The notes: a model not told the origin generated them from the letters alone. 42,466 nt of DNA from an uncultured archaeon (GCA_902386255.1 CABMII010000068.1:1-42466); one strand, 5' to 3'; shown: positions 8,834 to 18,618, numbered from the stretch's first letter. Numbers and translations: made by a program.

Positions 8834-9040
8834 ATTCACAGCGCAACGGAGAATGACGAGGAACGAGAAAAAATTGAAGAACTGATAAAGGAAGAGGAAA
8901 AGAAAAGTCACCCAACGCAAGTCCTTCTATGCCCGGTATGCAATTCCAGTAATGTTACATATTACTTGGGAGGAGAACTGGGTTATCAGTATAGATGTAA
9001 GGACTGCGGATATGTTGGTGCACTGGTTCTTGAAAAATAA
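8834..9040 (+). CDS. Small zinc-ribbon protein without a standard start codon
   Basis: The frame encodes an acidic, helical N-terminus (DEEREKIEELIKEEEKK) and a zinc ribbon: CPVC (about residues 33-36) and CKDC (55-58), with TYYLGGELGYQYR between them. The C-terminus is GALVLEK. The ribbon is clearly coding, but no ATG, GTG or TTG lies in this frame before it. A TAG at 8828-8830 closes the frame upstream. The only candidate near a purine-rich GGGGGA is ATT at 8834. A TATA-like TTTATATC lies at 8776-8783. Options are an ATT start, a frameshift in the sequence, or a decayed 5' end. Function is unknown; such ribbons often bind nucleic acid or another protein. Confidence 0.6.
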   Translation: MHSATENDEEREKIEELIKEEEKKSHPTQVLLCPVCNSSNVTYYLGGELGYQYRCKDCGYVGALVLEK

Positions 9041-9187
9041 AACGGATTAAAACCTGTGCACCGCCACCTCCACCGTGGTAATTTGTGATATAAATCGTTT
9101 CAGGAAAAATATTTATTCTATTGACTGCAGATAATTATGTGGCGAAATAGAAAGAAAAAGATTTCAAGACCTGCGGAGGAGGTTAGA

Positions 9188-9334
9188 ATGAGCGATGAAG
9201 ACAAGGATAAAAAAAGTAATCCAGAAATTCGATGCCCGATTTGCGGGGGCAGAATGATTGGCCACAAAGGGATTTATCGATGTCCCGATTGCGATGCCGA
9301 TGAGGATATTGCCAGACGACGGGATCATATTTAA
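9188..9334 (+). CDS. Small zinc-ribbon protein, 48 aa
   Basis: An acidic and lysine-rich N-terminus (MSDEDKDKK) is followed by a zinc ribbon with CPIC and CPDC, 16 residues apart, and a charged tail. The start at 9188 is fixed by a strong GGAGG seven bases upstream; the same frame is open to an ATG at 9137, which has no ribosome site. It is the second small zinc-ribbon gene in 350 bp. Function unknown. Confidence 0.65.
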   Translation: MSDEDKDKKSNPEIRCPICGGRMIGHKGIYRCPDCDADEDIARRRDHI

Positions 9335-9566
9335 GAGTAAAATGATCTAGAAATTGAAAGCAATCACATATGCAGCATTGAATCCGGCTTCTCTTTTTTA
9401 CCCTCCTGTTCTTCCTGGATGAATGCAGGTTGATGCCGTATTGAATCCAGAGACGCCACGCATCACGCCGTCCCTTAAAGCTGCAGGAGTTGGGAATTAA
9501 GCCAAGTTTTCGGTAAGCTATTAAAGGTTGCTATGTCAATATAAGTTACGATGAGTGGTAATAAAT
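9335..9566. other. Noncoding gap
   Basis: About 230 bases in which I see no gene. A TCAATATAAG TATA-like box lies about 30 nt before the small membrane protein that follows. Confidence 0.35.
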
Positions 9567-9764
9567 ATGGATAAAAGAAGCACGTATATACGGGGGGTTG
9601 GAGTTGGACTGATAATTTCTTGGGTGACAAGTGCCATAGCCTATTTTAGGGCGGGAGTCTCCACATATACGACACTCATACAATTTCAGTTAATTCTGAG
9701 CATGATATTTATCTTACTGGCTTATCTTATAGATACTGAAAGAGGAAAGAGAGGAAGGTCTTGA
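9567..9764 (+). CDS. Small membrane protein, two helices, 65 aa
   Basis: Begins MDKRSTYIRGVGVGLIIS, with two hydrophobic helices (about 8-26 and 37-56) separated by a short loop, and a basic tail GKRGRS. The ATG at 9567 is preferred over the in-frame GTG at 9555, because a GTGGT-like ribosome site lies just ahead of it. Family and function not recognised. Confidence 0.5.
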   Translation: MDKRSTYIRGVGVGLIISWVTSAIAYFRAGVSTYTTLIQFQLILSMIFILLAYLIDTERGKRGRS

Positions 9765-9930
9765 AATTATCTTGAGAACCGCTCGCAGGACCTTTTTGGG
9801 TTAATTGCACATACGTTTCAATCCTGCACTTTTAATAAGCCAAAATGACCTATTTAAGTGCAAAGCCGTTGAAGTTTAAACGTCTATCTTGCTCCTAAAG
9901 TCCGTCACTTGCTCCTAATGTCGCCGAAAA

Positions 9931-12369
9931 TCAGGCTTTTTGGGGCAAAGCCCCTTCAAGCCTCTTATAGAAATAAATTTTCACAGAATCAGCCACGATG
10001 AAATCCGCAAGCGCAAATCCTATGGCAAGCGCCGCAAGGCTCCAGCCCAAGGGCACCATGAAAACCCCATACACCGCGAACAGCACACCCACGAACTGCG
10101 TGGCTTCAGTCGTCCAGAAAAGAATACCCGCAGGGAACGGGCGCGACCAGAAATGGTGTGAATGCGTACGCGTAAGGTAAATCGTCAGGTGACCTGCCAC
10201 CGCGAATTTCATGAACATCAGCGTCTGTATGACGGGGCGTGGAAGGTGCAGCACCTGTTCGCTGTAAAAGAACAGGAGGAAGCTGAAGACAACACCCACC
10301 GCACCGATAATGGTTGCGATGAACAGAACTTTCCTCATCTCCCAGCTTGCAGGTCTACCGATTATCCTTGTGTTATCATAGGCAATCGTCATTATGGGTA
10401 AATCGTTAAGCAAAGAGAGGATGACTATCATCACCGCGGTCAGGGGATAGAAATTAAAGAAGATGATGGCAAGCGTAAGCATTATCAGTACGCGGATCGT
10501 CTCCGCGATGCGGTATGTGGCGTAACTCGTCATTCGCTGGAATATTTTGTGGCTTTCCCTGATGGCATCGATAATGACCGAAAGCCCTGGTCGCGTGAGC
10601 ACGATGTCTGCAGCGGATTTAGCCGCGTCCGTTGCTCCTGCGACTGCAATCCCCGCATCTGCTTTCTTAAGCGCAGGGGCATCGTTTACCCCATCGCCTG
10701 TCATGCCCACGATATGTCCTTTGCTCTGTAAAAGTTGTACAATCCGGTATTTATGCTCGGGGAATACCTGGGCAAAACCATCTGCTTTTTCAACCACAAC
10801 CTGCGCCTCAGTGTCTGGTTTATCAATGAAGGCTGAAGCTGGTGCGATATTGGTTCCCATGCCCACCTGGGATGCTATCTGCTTTGCAATCGCAATGTGG
10901 TCGCCAGTCACCATTTTTACATCCACTCCCATCGATTGCGCAGCTTTTATGACCGAAGCTGAATCCTCACGAGGCGCATCATAGATGGCAATAATCCCCG
11001 CATACTTCCAATTGCCCTGAGAATCTGTGCCTGCCACCCCGAGGGAGCGGTGTCCCTTTGCAGCAAAACCGCTGACTATTTCATTGACACGAGAACTCAC
11101 TTCCTTATCGGCTGCAAGTTCGAAGATGACCTGCGGCGCGCCTTTGGATACCTTGAACCTGACGCCATCGGCACCCTCGATTGTCGTCTCGGTGCGTTTT
11201 GAAACCGGATCGAAAGGAACGAAAGAAATTGTTTTATAGACAGGCATCTCATGCCTCAGGGGTTTTACCCTCGCGAATATCGCATTATCAATGGGATCCT
11301 GGTCTTCCTCACGTGATGCAAGGGCGCCCAGCAGGAGCACGTCATTCTCCTTGAACCCTTCAAACGGTCTGACTTCGGCTACCGTAAGCTCGTTCCTGGT
11401 GATTGTGCCTGTCTTGTCCGCACACAGGGTATCCATACCCGCCAGTTCCTCTATTGAGACAAGCCTGCTGACAATTGCCTCTTTTTTGGCAAGTGCTATA
11501 GCGCCAACCGCCATCGTTACGGACAGAACCGCGGGCAGTGCTACAGGAATAGACGCAATGGTCAGAACCAGCACGAACTGAAGTGTCTCAAGCACGCTCT
11601 CGTGGCGATAAATCGCAAGAATAAATACAATTGAGACAAGCACCGCATCCAGCCTGATAAGATAATCGCCGATCTTGATCACTGCCCGCTGGAAATGACT
11701 CCTGGTTTTTGCCTCTTCGACAAGCTTTGCGGTTCTGCCGAAATATGTGCTCATCCCTGTGCTGACCACGAGCGCGTTCATTTCCCCCTGCCTGATTATG
11801 GAACCTGAGTATCCTATATCAGAGGCGTGTTTTTCCACAGGCAGGGATTCTCCCGTGAGTGCGCTTTCATCCACGAGGAGATACTCGCCCTCCATCAGTT
11901 TGATATCCGCAGGGATAATATCCCCCAGGCGCACGCGCACCACATCCCCAGGTACAAGCTCGCGTGCCGGGATCTGGAGCCATTTGCGATCCCGCAGTAC
12001 ACGAGCCCTGAGCGCAAGCTTCTGCTTTAATAATTCGATGGCGTTTTCAGCCTTGTGCTCCTCCCAGAACCCCACAACTGCGTTTATAACCAGCAGCGCA
12101 AAGATTATCGCGAAATCATCCCAGTGGCGGATAATTGCAGAAAGGATTGCTGCAATCTCGATCATCCAGGGAATAGGTCCCCAGAGATATCGTAAGAACT
12201 TGATAAGTGGGCTTATTTTCTTCTCGGATATTTCATTGTATCCGTACTGCAAGAGCCTCTTCTCAGCTTCTTGCGAAGAAATACCATTTTCACCTGACGA
12301 GAGCTTCTGTTCAAGTTCACTTAATGAAGTATTTTTCGCCTCTTCCGTACTTATTATATGCTGATCCAT
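9931..12369 (-). CDS. Plasma-membrane H+-transporting P-type ATPase (P3A)
   Basis: 812 residues with the layout of proton-pumping P3A ATPases. It has a cation-transporter N-terminal domain, an actuator domain with LTGES (171-175), and the phosphorylation motif DKTGTITRNE (D318). The nucleotide domain is followed by MTGDGVNDAPALKKADAGIA. About ten membrane helices include IASIPVALPAV in M4, which lacks the acidic Ca2+ ligand typical of P2 pumps. It would pump protons outward at the expense of ATP. Monocistronic; the divergent neighbour is a K+ channel, so the two may together serve ion homeostasis. Confidence 0.9.
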   Translation of the reverse strand: MDQHIISTEEAKNTSLSELEQKLSSGENGISSQEAEKRLLQYGYNEISEKKISPLIKFLRYLWGPIPWMIEIAAILSAIIRHWDDFAIIFALLVINAVVGFWEEHKAENAIELLKQKLALRARVLRDRKWLQIPARELVPGDVVRVRLGDIIPADIKLMEGEYLLVDESALTGESLPVEKHASDIGYSGSIIRQGEMNALVVSTGMSTYFGRTAKLVEEAKTRSHFQRAVIKIGDYLIRLDAVLVSIVFILAIYRHESVLETLQFVLVLTIASIPVALPAVLSVTMAVGAIALAKKEAIVSRLVSIEELAGMDTLCADKTGTITRNELTVAEVRPFEGFKENDVLLLGALASREEDQDPIDNAIFARVKPLRHEMPVYKTISFVPFDPVSKRTETTIEGADGVRFKVSKGAPQVIFELAADKEVSSRVNEIVSGFAAKGHRSLGVAGTDSQGNWKYAGIIAIYDAPREDSASVIKAAQSMGVDVKMVTGDHIAIAKQIASQVGMGTNIAPASAFIDKPDTEAQVVVEKADGFAQVFPEHKYRIVQLLQSKGHIVGMTGDGVNDAPALKKADAGIAVAGATDAAKSAADIVLTRPGLSVIIDAIRESHKIFQRMTSYATYRIAETIRVLIMLTLAIIFFNFYPLTAVMIVILSLLNDLPIMTIAYDNTRIIGRPASWEMRKVLFIATIIGAVGVVFSFLLFFYSEQVLHLPRPVIQTLMFMKFAVAGHLTIYLTRTHSHHFWSRPFPAGILFWTTEATQFVGVLFAVYGVFMVPLGWSLAALAIGFALADFIVADSVKIYFYKRLEGALPQKA

Positions 12370-12679
12370 AATCGCCTGAATTGCATTTCAGATTAATTCT
12401 TCCCCCGAATTTTAAGGTGCATGCAGGTTCAACATTATTGAGAATGAACTGCCCACACACTTTTCAATAATAAGTTGGATATTTTACTATTTAATCATAT
12501 CTTGAAAAGCAATATCTTTTCTATATATATCTAATATTTTTTATTCTTCAATATATCTGGGCAAAAGGAAAAGCCATATCGCCCATTGTTGACATCCAGA
12601 CAGCACTTGCAAAGGAAAGGGTTCTTTTCCCCGAACCGATTTCCATAAATAAACCATATTACAATGAATTGATATATCG
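12370..12679. other. Divergent intergenic region, H+-ATPase / K+ channel
   Basis: Contains AT-rich TATA-like tracts around 12518-12545 and 12648-12660. An inverted repeat TTATTGA...TCAATAA lies near 12436-12468, and a short stem GGTTC-N8-GAACC near 12619-12637. These are plausible promoter and operator elements for the two divergent ion-transport genes. No gene is seen. Confidence 0.4.
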
Positions 12680-13729
12680 GTGAAATTGCCCGTGGCTAAC
12701 AAAATAATAAATTCATTGGAGGATTGGCTGGACTTTTTTATTTACGCCCCGTATTCCGTGCTCAAACACATATGGATACAGCTTTTGATTATCGGCTTGA
12801 TGTTTGGGCTCGGTACTCTAATATTCATGCAATATCAGAAACTTGACTTTCTTACTGCCTTTTTGGGTTCGGTTTCCACTATAACAACCATCGGCATCTA
12901 TGCTCCTAACATAGTAACCATGCCTGCATCGGAAAAAGCCTGGTTGATAATCATATTTATAGTAAGCGTAGGCTCCGCTGCCTCCGTTGTGCAGGGAACC
13001 GTCTCCGCAGCGGTGAAAAAAGAGTTTCTGATCGAAGAACTTACTTTAAAGAAGGCGAAAAGAATGAAGAACCACGTAATAGTTATGGGTTATAAATTTT
13101 TGGGAAAGTATATTGTAGAAAATCTGAAAAAACTCGAATTGGAATACATAGTGATTGCAAAGGATGCAAACCAGGTAGATGCATTAAGAGCACAGGGAAT
13201 CCCAGCGATACACGCACCGGTTACCCATGCCTTTGAAGCACTCAGGCAGGCTGGAGCGGAAAGAGCTTGTGCACTGGTTTCGACGTTCGATGATGACTGC
13301 GATAATATGCTTGCAGTCCTGAGTGCTAAAAAGCTCAATAAAGAAATCCGCACAATAACCATAGTTAATGAGAGAGAACTTATGGAAGGTGCCAGGGAGT
13401 CCGGTGCTGATGTAGCGGTTTCCCTGCATGATGTAATTGGAGAGATGCTTGCCATTTCCACAATTTCTAAGGAGATCACAGGTGTTTTCCTCACCGAAAG
13501 GCTCAAGTCAAGGCATATCGCTGAATTCGAGATAACCGCTTCAGGAATAAAGTACGGAGACTTGAAGGGGATTTGCCCCATACTGATGATATCCAGGAAA
13601 GAAGAGGTAATTTACGATATGAGCGATGATTTCCAGCTTCATAGCGGGGATTTTGTTTATGCGCTTATCGATCATGAATCTCTTAAATCCTTCAGAGAAA
13701 AATTAAAATCTCTGAGTTCTGGCAGATAG
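12680..13729 (+). CDS. RCK-domain potassium channel with non-standard filter
   Basis: A 349-residue channel subunit. Helix 1 (about 30-50) and a pore loop with STITTIGIYAP (66-76) are followed by helix 2 (about 87-112). A TrkA-N/RCK domain begins at KNHVIVMGYKFLG (130-142), and a TrkA-C domain follows (about 265-345). The architecture is that of MthK-type ligand-gated K+ channels. Two key sites deviate. The selectivity filter is T-I-G-I-Y instead of T-V-G-Y-G, and the Rossmann glycine motif is G-Y-K-F-L-G instead of G-x-G-x-x-G. Ion selectivity and ligand may therefore differ. Start is GTG at 12680, without a clear ribosome site. Confidence 0.82.
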   Translation: MKLPVANKIINSLEDWLDFFIYAPYSVLKHIWIQLLIIGLMFGLGTLIFMQYQKLDFLTAFLGSVSTITTIGIYAPNIVTMPASEKAWLIIIFIVSVGSAASVVQGTVSAAVKKEFLIEELTLKKAKRMKNHVIVMGYKFLGKYIVENLKKLELEYIVIAKDANQVDALRAQGIPAIHAPVTHAFEALRQAGAERACALVSTFDDDCDNMLAVLSAKKLNKEIRTITIVNERELMEGARESGADVAVSLHDVIGEMLAISTISKEITGVFLTERLKSRHIAEFEITASGIKYGDLKGICPILMISRKEEVIYDMSDDFQLHSGDFVYALIDHESLKSFREKLKSLSSGR

Positions 13730-13810
13730 ATCCTTATTTTGCTTAATTCTTCTTAACATGAAATTAATATATAATGAGATTTATTAAACACTTAGGTTGA
13801 TGAACATAAC

Positions 13811-15574
13811 TTGAAACTCAATGAAATTCTAAAAGAACTTAATCTTCGAGAGGTTCAAAGATGGACATTATTCAGTATTGTGATAGGAATAGTTTCAGGT
13901 TTTGGAGCCATATTATTTTATTTAGGATTGAGCGCAGTTTCCAATTACGCCCTAGGTGGAATCGGCGGCTACTATCCTCCTCTGCCGGGCTGAGAACCTT
14001 CTTTATTCGGACATCCTGTAACCAATATTAGATGGTTTCTCTTCTTATTACCGGCAGCAGGAGGATTGATTGCAGGCATCATCGTATTTACCTATGCCCC
14101 GGAAGCTGAAGGGGACGGCGTTGATGCGGTTATTGACGCCTATAACAATAAAAGAGGTTTTATCAGGAAAAGAGTCCCGCTTATTAAGGCAATAACATCA
14201 ATGATAACCATAGGCTCAGGCGGGAGTGCAGGCAGGGAAGGACCGATAGCCCAAATCGGCGCAGGCTTTGGTTCAACGCTTGCCTCGTTCCTGAAACTGA
14301 GTGACCGTGACCGAAGAATAATGGTCATCTGCGGTACTGCTGCCGGTATAGGGAGCATATTTAAAGCGCCGCTCGGCGGTGCCATCTTTGCAATAGAAGT
14401 GCTCTATAAAAGCGATATGGAGACAGAGGGACTTGTGCCTGCGTTTATTTCATCCACAGTAGCCTATTCTATATTCTCATCCTTTTTCGGGTGGGGGCAT
14501 GTATTCACTACGCCAAGTTTCAATTTCACAGACCCGAGGGAACTTGTTTTTTATGGGATTCTCGGGGTATTATGCGCCGTAACTGTAATATTGTTTGTAA
14601 TAATTTTATACGGTTTGCGCGACAGGGTATTCAAACCCCTGAAAATCAAGCCTCATTTTAAACCTGCAATCGGAGGGCTTTTGGTGGGAATTATAGCGAT
14701 AATTTTCCCGGAAGTTCTGGGAACCGGTTATGGCTGGACTCAGATAGCTATTAACGGCGAAATTGTCAAGATGTCGATAATTTTGATGATGGTTCTTGTC
14801 CTTGCAAAAATCCTCGCAACATCGTTTACCATCAGTTCGGGCGGCAGCGGCGGTTTATTTGCCCCTTCTCTTGTCATCGGGTCTATGGTTGGGGGTGCTT
14901 TCGGGCAGATAATAGCTCTTGTATTTCCGAATATAATAACCCAGCCTGGCTCTTATGCACTGGTGGGGATGGGAGCGCTGCTTGCAGGTGCTGCAAAAGT
15001 GCCGATAGCGGCGATTGTTATGGTTTCAGAAATGGGAGGGAATTATAATTTACTCGCTCCGCTTATGGTAGCCTCGACAATTTCCTATACGCTCTCAGGC
15101 AAATGGACAACGAACGAAAAACAGGTAGAAAACCGCGCATCATCACCTGCGCACAGGCGTGAGATGACCGTGGATATACTTGAGAGGGCGCAAGTGAAAG
15201 AGGCGATGATTACGAAGATCGTCACGGTTAGCCCTTCATTGAGCGCTCAGGAGGTACTTGATTTAATTCATAAATCTGGCTTTACAGGTTTTCCTGTTGT
15301 AGAGGATGAAAAACTGGTCGGAATAATAACTTTTGAGGATGCAGAGAAGGTTCCTCCCGATAAGAGAGATAAAACCCAGGTAAAAGATGCGATGACCAGG
15401 GAACTGATAGTGGCAGAACCTGAAGATTCGCTTGAAGAGGCTCTTATGGAGCTTCTCGATAAGAAAATTGGCAGGCTTCTTGTAGTCGATAGCAATGACC
15501 CGACAAAACTTGTGGGAATTTTGACTAAATTAGATATCATAAGAGCCCATGCCAGATTGAGTTCCAGCAGATAG
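13811..15574 (+). pseudogene. ClC-type chloride channel with CBS pair, interrupted by in-frame TGA
   Basis: A ClC channel/antiporter of about 587 codons, interrupted once by TGA at 13991-13993. The two sides stay in the same frame: LGGIGGYYPPLPG, stop, EPSLFGHPVTNIRWFLF. Downstream are the anion-pathway motif GSGGSAGREGP, the FKAPLGGAIFAIEV segment, about ten membrane helices, and a C-terminal pair of CBS domains (from about 15190) that would bind adenine nucleotides. Start is TTG at 13811 with GGTTGATG ahead. Relatives usually have Gly at the stop position, so one substitution (GGA to TGA) explains it. It may be a recent pseudogene or a sequence error. Translation from a downstream start would lose the first helix. 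Confidence 0.8.
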
Positions 15575-15974
15575 CGTTACTCAGTTATGATCTCCTTATC
15601 ATTTTGTGAGAATATTTAAAAAAGATAACTGGAAGGAGAAGGTGTTTGAGGAACCAAAAAAAGTTGGATAGACTCTTTGGATAGGATAGGAATCTGGTCC
15701 CTCTGTCCATAAATTAGATTGAATACCTAAAGCAATTTTCCAAGATTATGCCAAATTTATGCCAGAATTAACTTTTAGCCTTAAGCTGCATGGAGTTTGA
15801 GGTTCTATGTCTATCTGCCAATTACTACTGCTATACTATCTCCAAGATGATGGAGTTCTGGGATTCGAGTCCTTAATCATATCCCCTCATGGGCATGTCT
15901 TAACAACCATAAATGCCCTGGAATTTAAGAGATGATAAGAAGCAAAACGGCTGCTACTGCAGCAGCTTAAAATA
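15575..15974. other. 400-bp noncoding gap
   Basis: No gene, no tRNA fold and no repeat that I can support. The right edge holds a hairpin that may end the taw2 transcript. Confidence 0.45.
15950..15966 (-). terminator. Putative terminator of the ACT-hom-taw2 operon
   Basis: On the minus strand, GCTGC-TGCAGTA-GCAGC lies about 10 nt past the taw2 stop and is followed by CGTTTTGCTTCTT, a T-rich stretch. Position and orientation suit transcription termination. Confidence 0.4.
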
Positions 15975-16961
15975 TTAACAAACCTTCGCATCCACCACTA
16001 CATGCCACACCCCGGGCGAGTATTTCTTTATCCTACGAACCTCGATTATCTCCGCATTCCTCCCTAGCTTCCCCGAAGCCGCGATTACCCTCTCAACAGG
16101 GCGGCTCTCAACAGCTTCGGGCACAGCCTCATGATAGTGAATAATCCCGCCCGGCAAAAGCGCACGGATGCCATGCTCAAGATAAGGATGTGCATCTAAA
16201 TAACCCATGAGCACACGGTCTGCTATCCCTCGCGGAGCGACTTTCGAGCAGTCGCCTGCTACAGGCTCGATTTTGTCTCCGACCCTGTTAAGCCTGATAT
16301 TCTCTTCCAGATAACCAAAAGCTTCAGGGTTAATCTCTATTGCAAATATCTTCCTCGGTTTTGAATGCACTGCCATGGGTATTGAGAAATACCCGATGCC
16401 GGCGAACATATCGACAACAACCTCACCTTTTCCAAGCCTGCTCATTCGCTTTTTTTCAGCGAGATTACCCCCGGAAAACATTATCCGCATGGCATCGAGC
16501 TTAAAAAAGCAGCCATTCTCCCGGTGTATGGTTTCTGTATTTTCCCCTGCAATTATTTCCCGGACCGGCTGCCTCATCCGACCTGTGATTCCCCTGTCAA
16601 GCAGCACTGTCCTGCATCCAGGATATAAAGACAATAATGCCTCTCCTATCTCTGCTTTTCGATGTTCCAGTTCTGCCCTGACCGTAACTATGACAATATC
16701 CCCGAGAACCTGCCATCCAGAAGGTAAAAGTTTTCTTTCGCCTGCGGGAATACCGAGAACATCGCCGAGGGTCTTTTTCGGGATGTATAAGCAGGGAGTT
16801 TCCTGTTCGACCACTGTGAAACCTTTGATATCGGACTTTACCGGGATTTCAACAAAGCGTTCCTTCCTGACGAGTTTCCTTGTTTTATCAAGCGCATCCA
16901 CTAAAAGCAGTTTTTGCCTTACGCTTTCAGCTTCCTCAACCCTCGCGAGAACAGCCTTCAT
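15975..16961 (-). CDS. taw2: tRNA(Phe) wyosine aminocarboxypropyltransferase Taw2 (Trm5/Tyw2 family)
   Basis: 328 residues: an N-terminal Trm5-like domain and a SAM-binding Rossmann domain with VVDMFAGIGYFSIP (about 183-196) and AIEINPEA. Trm5 methylases have NPP(Y/F) after motif IV. Here the site reads VLMGYLDAH, followed by GGIIHYHEAVPE and RRIKKYSPGVWHVVVDAK. To my knowledge these are Taw2/Tyw2 traits. It would transfer the aminocarboxypropyl group of SAM to 4-demethylwyosine at G37 of tRNA-Phe. Its ATG overlaps the hom stop (ATGA), so it is the third gene of an ACT-hom-taw2 operon. Trm5 is the alternative. Confidence 0.82.
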   Translation of the reverse strand: MKAVLARVEEAESVRQKLLLVDALDKTRKLVRKERFVEIPVKSDIKGFTVVEQETPCLYIPKKTLGDVLGIPAGERKLLPSGWQVLGDIVIVTVRAELEHRKAEIGEALLSLYPGCRTVLLDRGITGRMRQPVREIIAGENTETIHRENGCFFKLDAMRIMFSGGNLAEKKRMSRLGKGEVVVDMFAGIGYFSIPMAVHSKPRKIFAIEINPEAFGYLEENIRLNRVGDKIEPVAGDCSKVAPRGIADRVLMGYLDAHPYLEHGIRALLPGGIIHYHEAVPEAVESRPVERVIAASGKLGRNAEIIEVRRIKKYSPGVWHVVVDAKVC

Positions 16962-17956
16962 GGATTTCTTGCAATGTAGAGGATATCGCTCAGGATAGAA
17001 CTTGCAGTCTCAATCGAACCCGCCCCTTTCCCGCTGATGGTTATCCTTCCCGCAAGGTCTGTCAGTATCGACGCTACGTTCAATGTCCCGCCCACTGCAA
17101 GCGGGTGGCGCTTCGGGACAAGGCGCGGCGCAACAGTGAGCTTTCCCTCCCGCGCCTCGCATACGAGTTTCACAACATAATTATTCTTGTTTGCAAGTTC
17201 AAGCGCTTCGGGCGTGATTTTTGTAATACCGGTTATATCCACATCGCCGTACGTTGCATTCTGCCCGAATATTGAATTTGCTATAATGACCAGTTTAATC
17301 GCAGAATCGATGCCTTCCACATCATACGCCGGGTCGGTTTCTGCTATCCCGAGTTCCTGCGCCTCTTTCAATACAAGCTCATACGGCATTCTCTCTTCCG
17401 CCATCCTTGTCAGGATATAATTGCAGGTGCCGTTGAGTATGCCCTCAATCCCGATAATGAAATTTCCGGCAAGAGCTTCATGTACAAGGTTGAATATGGG
17501 AACCGCACCCCCAACTGTCGCCTCATACCGCAGGTGCAAACCGTTGTCTTCGGCAGCTTCCTTTAACTCGGTGAAATGCAATGCAAGAGGACCTTTATTT
17601 GAAGTTACCACATGCTTTCCCGACATAAGCGCGGCGCGTATGTTACCAAGCCCCGGTTCTCCATTTTTAATATTAGTGGGAGTAACTTCCACGACAATAT
17701 CATGCTCGACATTGCGGATTAGCTCAATCGCATTTGACCCACCGGTTGCGACTGTGCCTTTTTGTTTCTTTCTGTTCAAAGCGCCTTCAAGGTCTATTCC
17801 CTTCGTGTTTATTTCACTGCCCTTTGAATCGGATATTCCCACGACCCGAATATCAAAACCCTCTTTTTTAAGATATTCCTGTTTTGAAATGAGTGAACGG
17901 GCGACTCCCTGCCCCACGGCGCCAAACCCTATAATCGATATCCTGATAGTCTTCAT
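16958..17956 (-). CDS. hom: Homoserine dehydrogenase
   Basis: Reduces aspartate semialdehyde to homoserine with NAD(P)H, toward threonine and methionine. 332 residues. It has an N-terminal Rossmann motif IIGFGAVGQG (8-17), the VEVTPTNI and SNKGPLALH segments, the catalytic-domain signature GGAVPIFNLV, and GILNGTCNYILTRM. The short form lacks a fused ACT domain, but an ACT protein is encoded immediately upstream. The two genes overlap as ATGA, so feedback control by a separate ACT subunit is likely (inference). Confidence 0.94.
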   Translation of the reverse strand: MKTIRISIIGFGAVGQGVARSLISKQEYLKKEGFDIRVVGISDSKGSEINTKGIDLEGALNRKKQKGTVATGGSNAIELIRNVEHDIVVEVTPTNIKNGEPGLGNIRAALMSGKHVVTSNKGPLALHFTELKEAAEDNGLHLRYEATVGGAVPIFNLVHEALAGNFIIGIEGILNGTCNYILTRMAEERMPYELVLKEAQELGIAETDPAYDVEGIDSAIKLVIIANSIFGQNATYGDVDITGITKITPEALELANKNNYVVKLVCEAREGKLTVAPRLVPKRHPLAVGGTLNVASILTDLAGRITISGKGAGSIETASSILSDILYIARNP

Positions 17957-18465
17957 GCTTCCACCGAATTCAGCCGTATTGGTTCTATCATGAGAAGGTC
18001 TTTTTTATCTGCCACTTCCCTGAGGATATCCAGAGCCATGCCCAATTCCTTCTCGCCGACGGCGTTGATGACGAGATAGGCGGACGATGTTTTTTCTATG
18101 GCAGGCATTGAGAGCGACATGTCCACAACTTCCGCAAAACCTGTGGAGTCTATTTTGTCGATGGTGTCGCCCATATCCGAATGAACGATGTGCCCTATAA
18201 GAATAACTGAAACCGTGGAGCGCAGGCGCTCTTCTCCGACCCTTGCTACCCTGACGCCGCTTTTTTCAAGCCGCTGGATGAGTTTGTTAAGGACCGTGTG
18301 CTCTATTTCGAAAGTGACCTGAACCGGGATTGTCCCGCGTGGCGTCTTCTCGTAATGCTGGTGCACGACGCTCATGATATTGCCATGGAGTTCCGATATT
18401 GGCGCAAGCGCCAGGACCAGTTGCCCCGGGATATCCTTGAGTTCAAGGGTCATCGAAATAATCAT
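17953..18465 (-). CDS. ACT-domain amino-acid-binding protein, probable Hom regulator
   Basis: About 170 residues with tandem ACT-like folds. The first reads MTLELKDIPGQLVLALAPISELHGNIMSVV, a classic ACT amino-acid-binding loop. The second half ends with ALDILREVADKKDLLMIEPI. I choose the ATG at 18465 (GTGAG ahead of it) over a GTG three codons upstream. The stop overlaps the hom start as ATGA. It is the usual partner of stand-alone archaeal homoserine dehydrogenase, presumably sensing threonine or a related amino acid. Confidence 0.85.
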   Translation of the reverse strand: MIISMTLELKDIPGQLVLALAPISELHGNIMSVVHQHYEKTPRGTIPVQVTFEIEHTVLNKLIQRLEKSGVRVARVGEERLRSTVSVILIGHIVHSDMGDTIDKIDSTGFAEVVDMSLSMPAIEKTSSAYLVINAVGEKELGMALDILREVADKKDLLMIEPIRLNSVEA

Positions 18466-18618
18466 GGCTCTCACTATGCACAGGTGAGTAATAAGTTTTT
18501 TTGGTGGTTTAGAGGCACTTCAAATGCATCACAACTCTACTCCGCTCATTTGCGACCTTCCCAGCCACTTCCACCACACCCAACCATAAGCGGCCAGCTT
18601 CAACTTCGCAAGTAAAAA

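Noticed and set aside
8595-8885. A 96-codon frame across the tRNA gene.
   Set aside because: It runs through the tRNA and the start of the zinc-ribbon gene in another frame, and its product has no protein-like features.
13991-13993. TGA in the ClC gene as selenocysteine.
   Set aside because: Family members have Gly, not Cys, at the site, and I see no SECIS-like hairpin nearby; a nonsense change is simpler.
15840-15880. GATTCGAGTCC as part of a tRNA or tRNA relic (T-arm-like).
   Set aside because: No matching acceptor, D or anticodon stems on either side.
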